Of a stretch of 6,706 bases of DNA, positions 6,265-6,706 are shown piece after piece. Source of the stretch: Treponema sp. (GTDB lineage Bacteria; Spirochaetota; Spirochaetia; Treponematales; Breznakiellaceae); assembly GCA_031283505.1 (NCBI GenBank), contig JAITBO010000368.1:1-6706 (forward strand), in the 5' to 3' direction. Position 1 is the first letter of the stretch. Every line of letters starts with the position of its first letter. The translations under genes and the position numbers were made by a program. The notes under the pieces are model-generated. The model saw only the letters and a list, made by a program, of their open reading frames with translations. It had not been told where the DNA came from and did not search any database.

Positions 6265-6404
6265 ATATCGAAAATGAACTGAAAGATCTGGGCATAAATT
6301 TGCCGGAACCGCCGCTGCCTGCCGCAAGTTATACTCCGTGTAAACAGACAGGAAATCTGTATCATTCCGAACCATGCCTGCATCATCCCCAACCTTTGCG
6401 ATGA
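6261..6404 (+). pseudogene. RidA/YjgF-family gene, 5' remnant (about 33 codons)
   Basis: The ATG at 6261 overlaps the regulator's stop. The first 33 residues, MNIENELKDLGINLPEPPLP then AASYTPCKQTGNL, match the N-terminus of the longer RidA-like proteins (about 150 residues), where the next residues are normally an hydrophobic strand and SGQ. Here homology ends at about 6359 and the frame reads 14 unrelated residues to a TGA at 6402-6404, while a different gene end is present in another frame. RidA proteins hydrolyse reactive enamine/imine intermediates made by PLP enzymes. The active-site arginine region is missing, so this is non-functional. Confidence 0.75.
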
Positions 6405-6474
6405 AATATATACGTTCCGAAACGGACGTTTTGAGGGAGCCATACCGGTGGACACCAGAGGAAAAAACAGATAA
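6361..6474 (+). pseudogene. D-threonine aldolase / D-serine dehydratase-type gene, 3' remnant
   Basis: In the +1 frame relative to the RidA remnant, 37 codons read IIPNHACIIPNLCDEIY, then TFRNGRFEGAIPVDTRGKNR and TAA. This is the C-terminal signature of the DSD1/D-threonine aldolase family (fold-type III PLP enzymes, about 370-380 residues). The H-x-C pair in PNHAC is the known metal-binding motif of D-serine dehydratase and D-threonine aldolase. The end VDTRGKNR-stop matches the family's conserved ARGRNR-like terminus. There is no start codon, and all the PLP barrel is missing. A longer overlapping frame from 6374 is not the coding frame. The identification is from memory of family motifs but is specific. 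Confidence 0.75.
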
Positions 6475-6486
6475 AGATAATTCACT

Positions 6487-6499
6487 GAGCCGTAGGCTC
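6487..6499. repeat. small perfect hairpin GAGCC-GTA-GGCTC
   Basis: Five-base arms and a three-base loop lie 12 bases after the last remnant's stop and directly before the larger hairpin. It may be part of a composite transcript end. Confidence 0.45.
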
Positions 6500-6500
6500 T

Positions 6501-6532
6501 TGGAAAAACCGGTCAAAAACCCGGTTTTTCCA
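6501..6532. terminator. probable bidirectional intrinsic terminator of the D-amino-acid operon
   Basis: TGGAAAAACCGG (6501-6512) pairs perfectly with CCGGTTTTTCCA (6521-6532) over an 8-base loop. On either strand the ACCGG/CCGGT core is followed by TTTTT, so it can act in both directions. It lies 26 bases after the last remnant's stop, the expected place for the operon end. Confidence 0.6.
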
Positions 6533-6549
6533 GTAAATCCAAGGAAGCA

Positions 6550-6574
6550 GTTCCAAAAACTGAAGTTTTGGAAC
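6550..6574. repeat. perfect inverted repeat GTTCCAAAA / TTTTGGAAC
   Basis: Nine-base arms (6550-6558 and 6566-6574) surround a 7-base loop, 17 bases after the probable terminator. The TTCCAAAA arms look like a dispersed hairpin or REP-like unit, but only one copy is in this window. A second terminator is the alternative. Confidence 0.5.
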
Positions 6575-6706
6575 AGCCTCAAATAGCAGAGACAAACCGG
6601 GTATCATTCCGAAATTTCAACGTAAAAGTTCGTGTCTGTTCAAGTGGTTCGTGGTTAAACTGAGAACTGTTGCCGCAGAACACCGCCGGACAATGTTAAA
6701 AATGGC

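Larger units (their letters stand above)
6475..6706. other. gene-free stretch with tandem hairpins
   Basis: After the last remnant's stop there are three hairpins (6487-6499, 6501-6532, 6550-6574). From 6564 to the window end a plus-strand frame stays open without a convincing start or recognisable family, so no gene is called. Confidence 0.6.

Noticed and set aside
4709..6474. A novel multi-gene system of short proteins
   Set aside because: The short frames are pieces of known long families, in the expected order and with frameshifts, so decay explains them better than novelty.
6374..6586. 70-codon plus-strand frame starting with MPASSPTFAM
   Set aside because: It overlaps the D-threonine aldolase C-terminal frame out of phase and continues through the terminator hairpins, so it is best explained as chance.

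Overview
The window looks like chromosomal DNA of a spirochaete, most likely a termite-gut-type Treponema relative. The clues are a BspA/InlB-type mosaic lipoprotein, lipoproteins with relaxed lipoboxes, mid-range GC in genes with very AT-rich promoters, and generous spacers. The taxonomic call is inference from protein style, not from a marker gene.

Layout. (1) 51-938 (+) is an intact DUF2156 protein with a lysyl-phosphatidylglycerol-synthase C-terminal-type GNAT fold. (2) 939-1354 is a spacer with a compound simple repeat (C12 running into (CA)8) and a possible 39-codon ORF across it. A TATAAT promoter at its end drives (3) 1355-2824 (+), a 489-residue mosaic surface lipoprotein closed by a strong terminator. 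(4) On the minus strand, 3109-4458 is an intact ABC-transporter substrate-binding lipoprotein. Its downstream permease gene survives only as a frameshifted stub (2929-3097) that runs straight into a terminator. (5) 4459-4708 is a divergent control region with a consensus-like promoter in each direction and a perfect 13-bp palindrome between them. (6) 4709-6474 (+) is a wrecked D-amino-acid utilisation operon: an N-acyl-D-amino-acid deacylase pseudogene, an intact YheO/DauR-type regulator, the first ~33 codons of a RidA/YjgF-family gene, and the last ~37 codons of a D-threonine aldolase/D-serine dehydratase-type gene, the last two joined directly. (7) 6475-6706 holds tandem hairpins, one a probable bidirectional terminator, and no gene I can support.

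How it fits together. The ancestral right half probably imported a substrate (the binding protein plus its lost permeases) and processed D-amino acids: deacylation of N-acyl-D-amino acids, cleavage or dehydration of the free D-amino acid, and RidA-type removal of reactive enamine/imine intermediates, under a DauR-like PAS/HTH regulator. Internal deletions and frameshifts have removed most catalytic parts, while the regulator and the solute-binding protein remain full length. I see no new defence or mobile system. The notable signal is stepwise operon collapse, including two gene ends recognisable only when the correct short frame is read.
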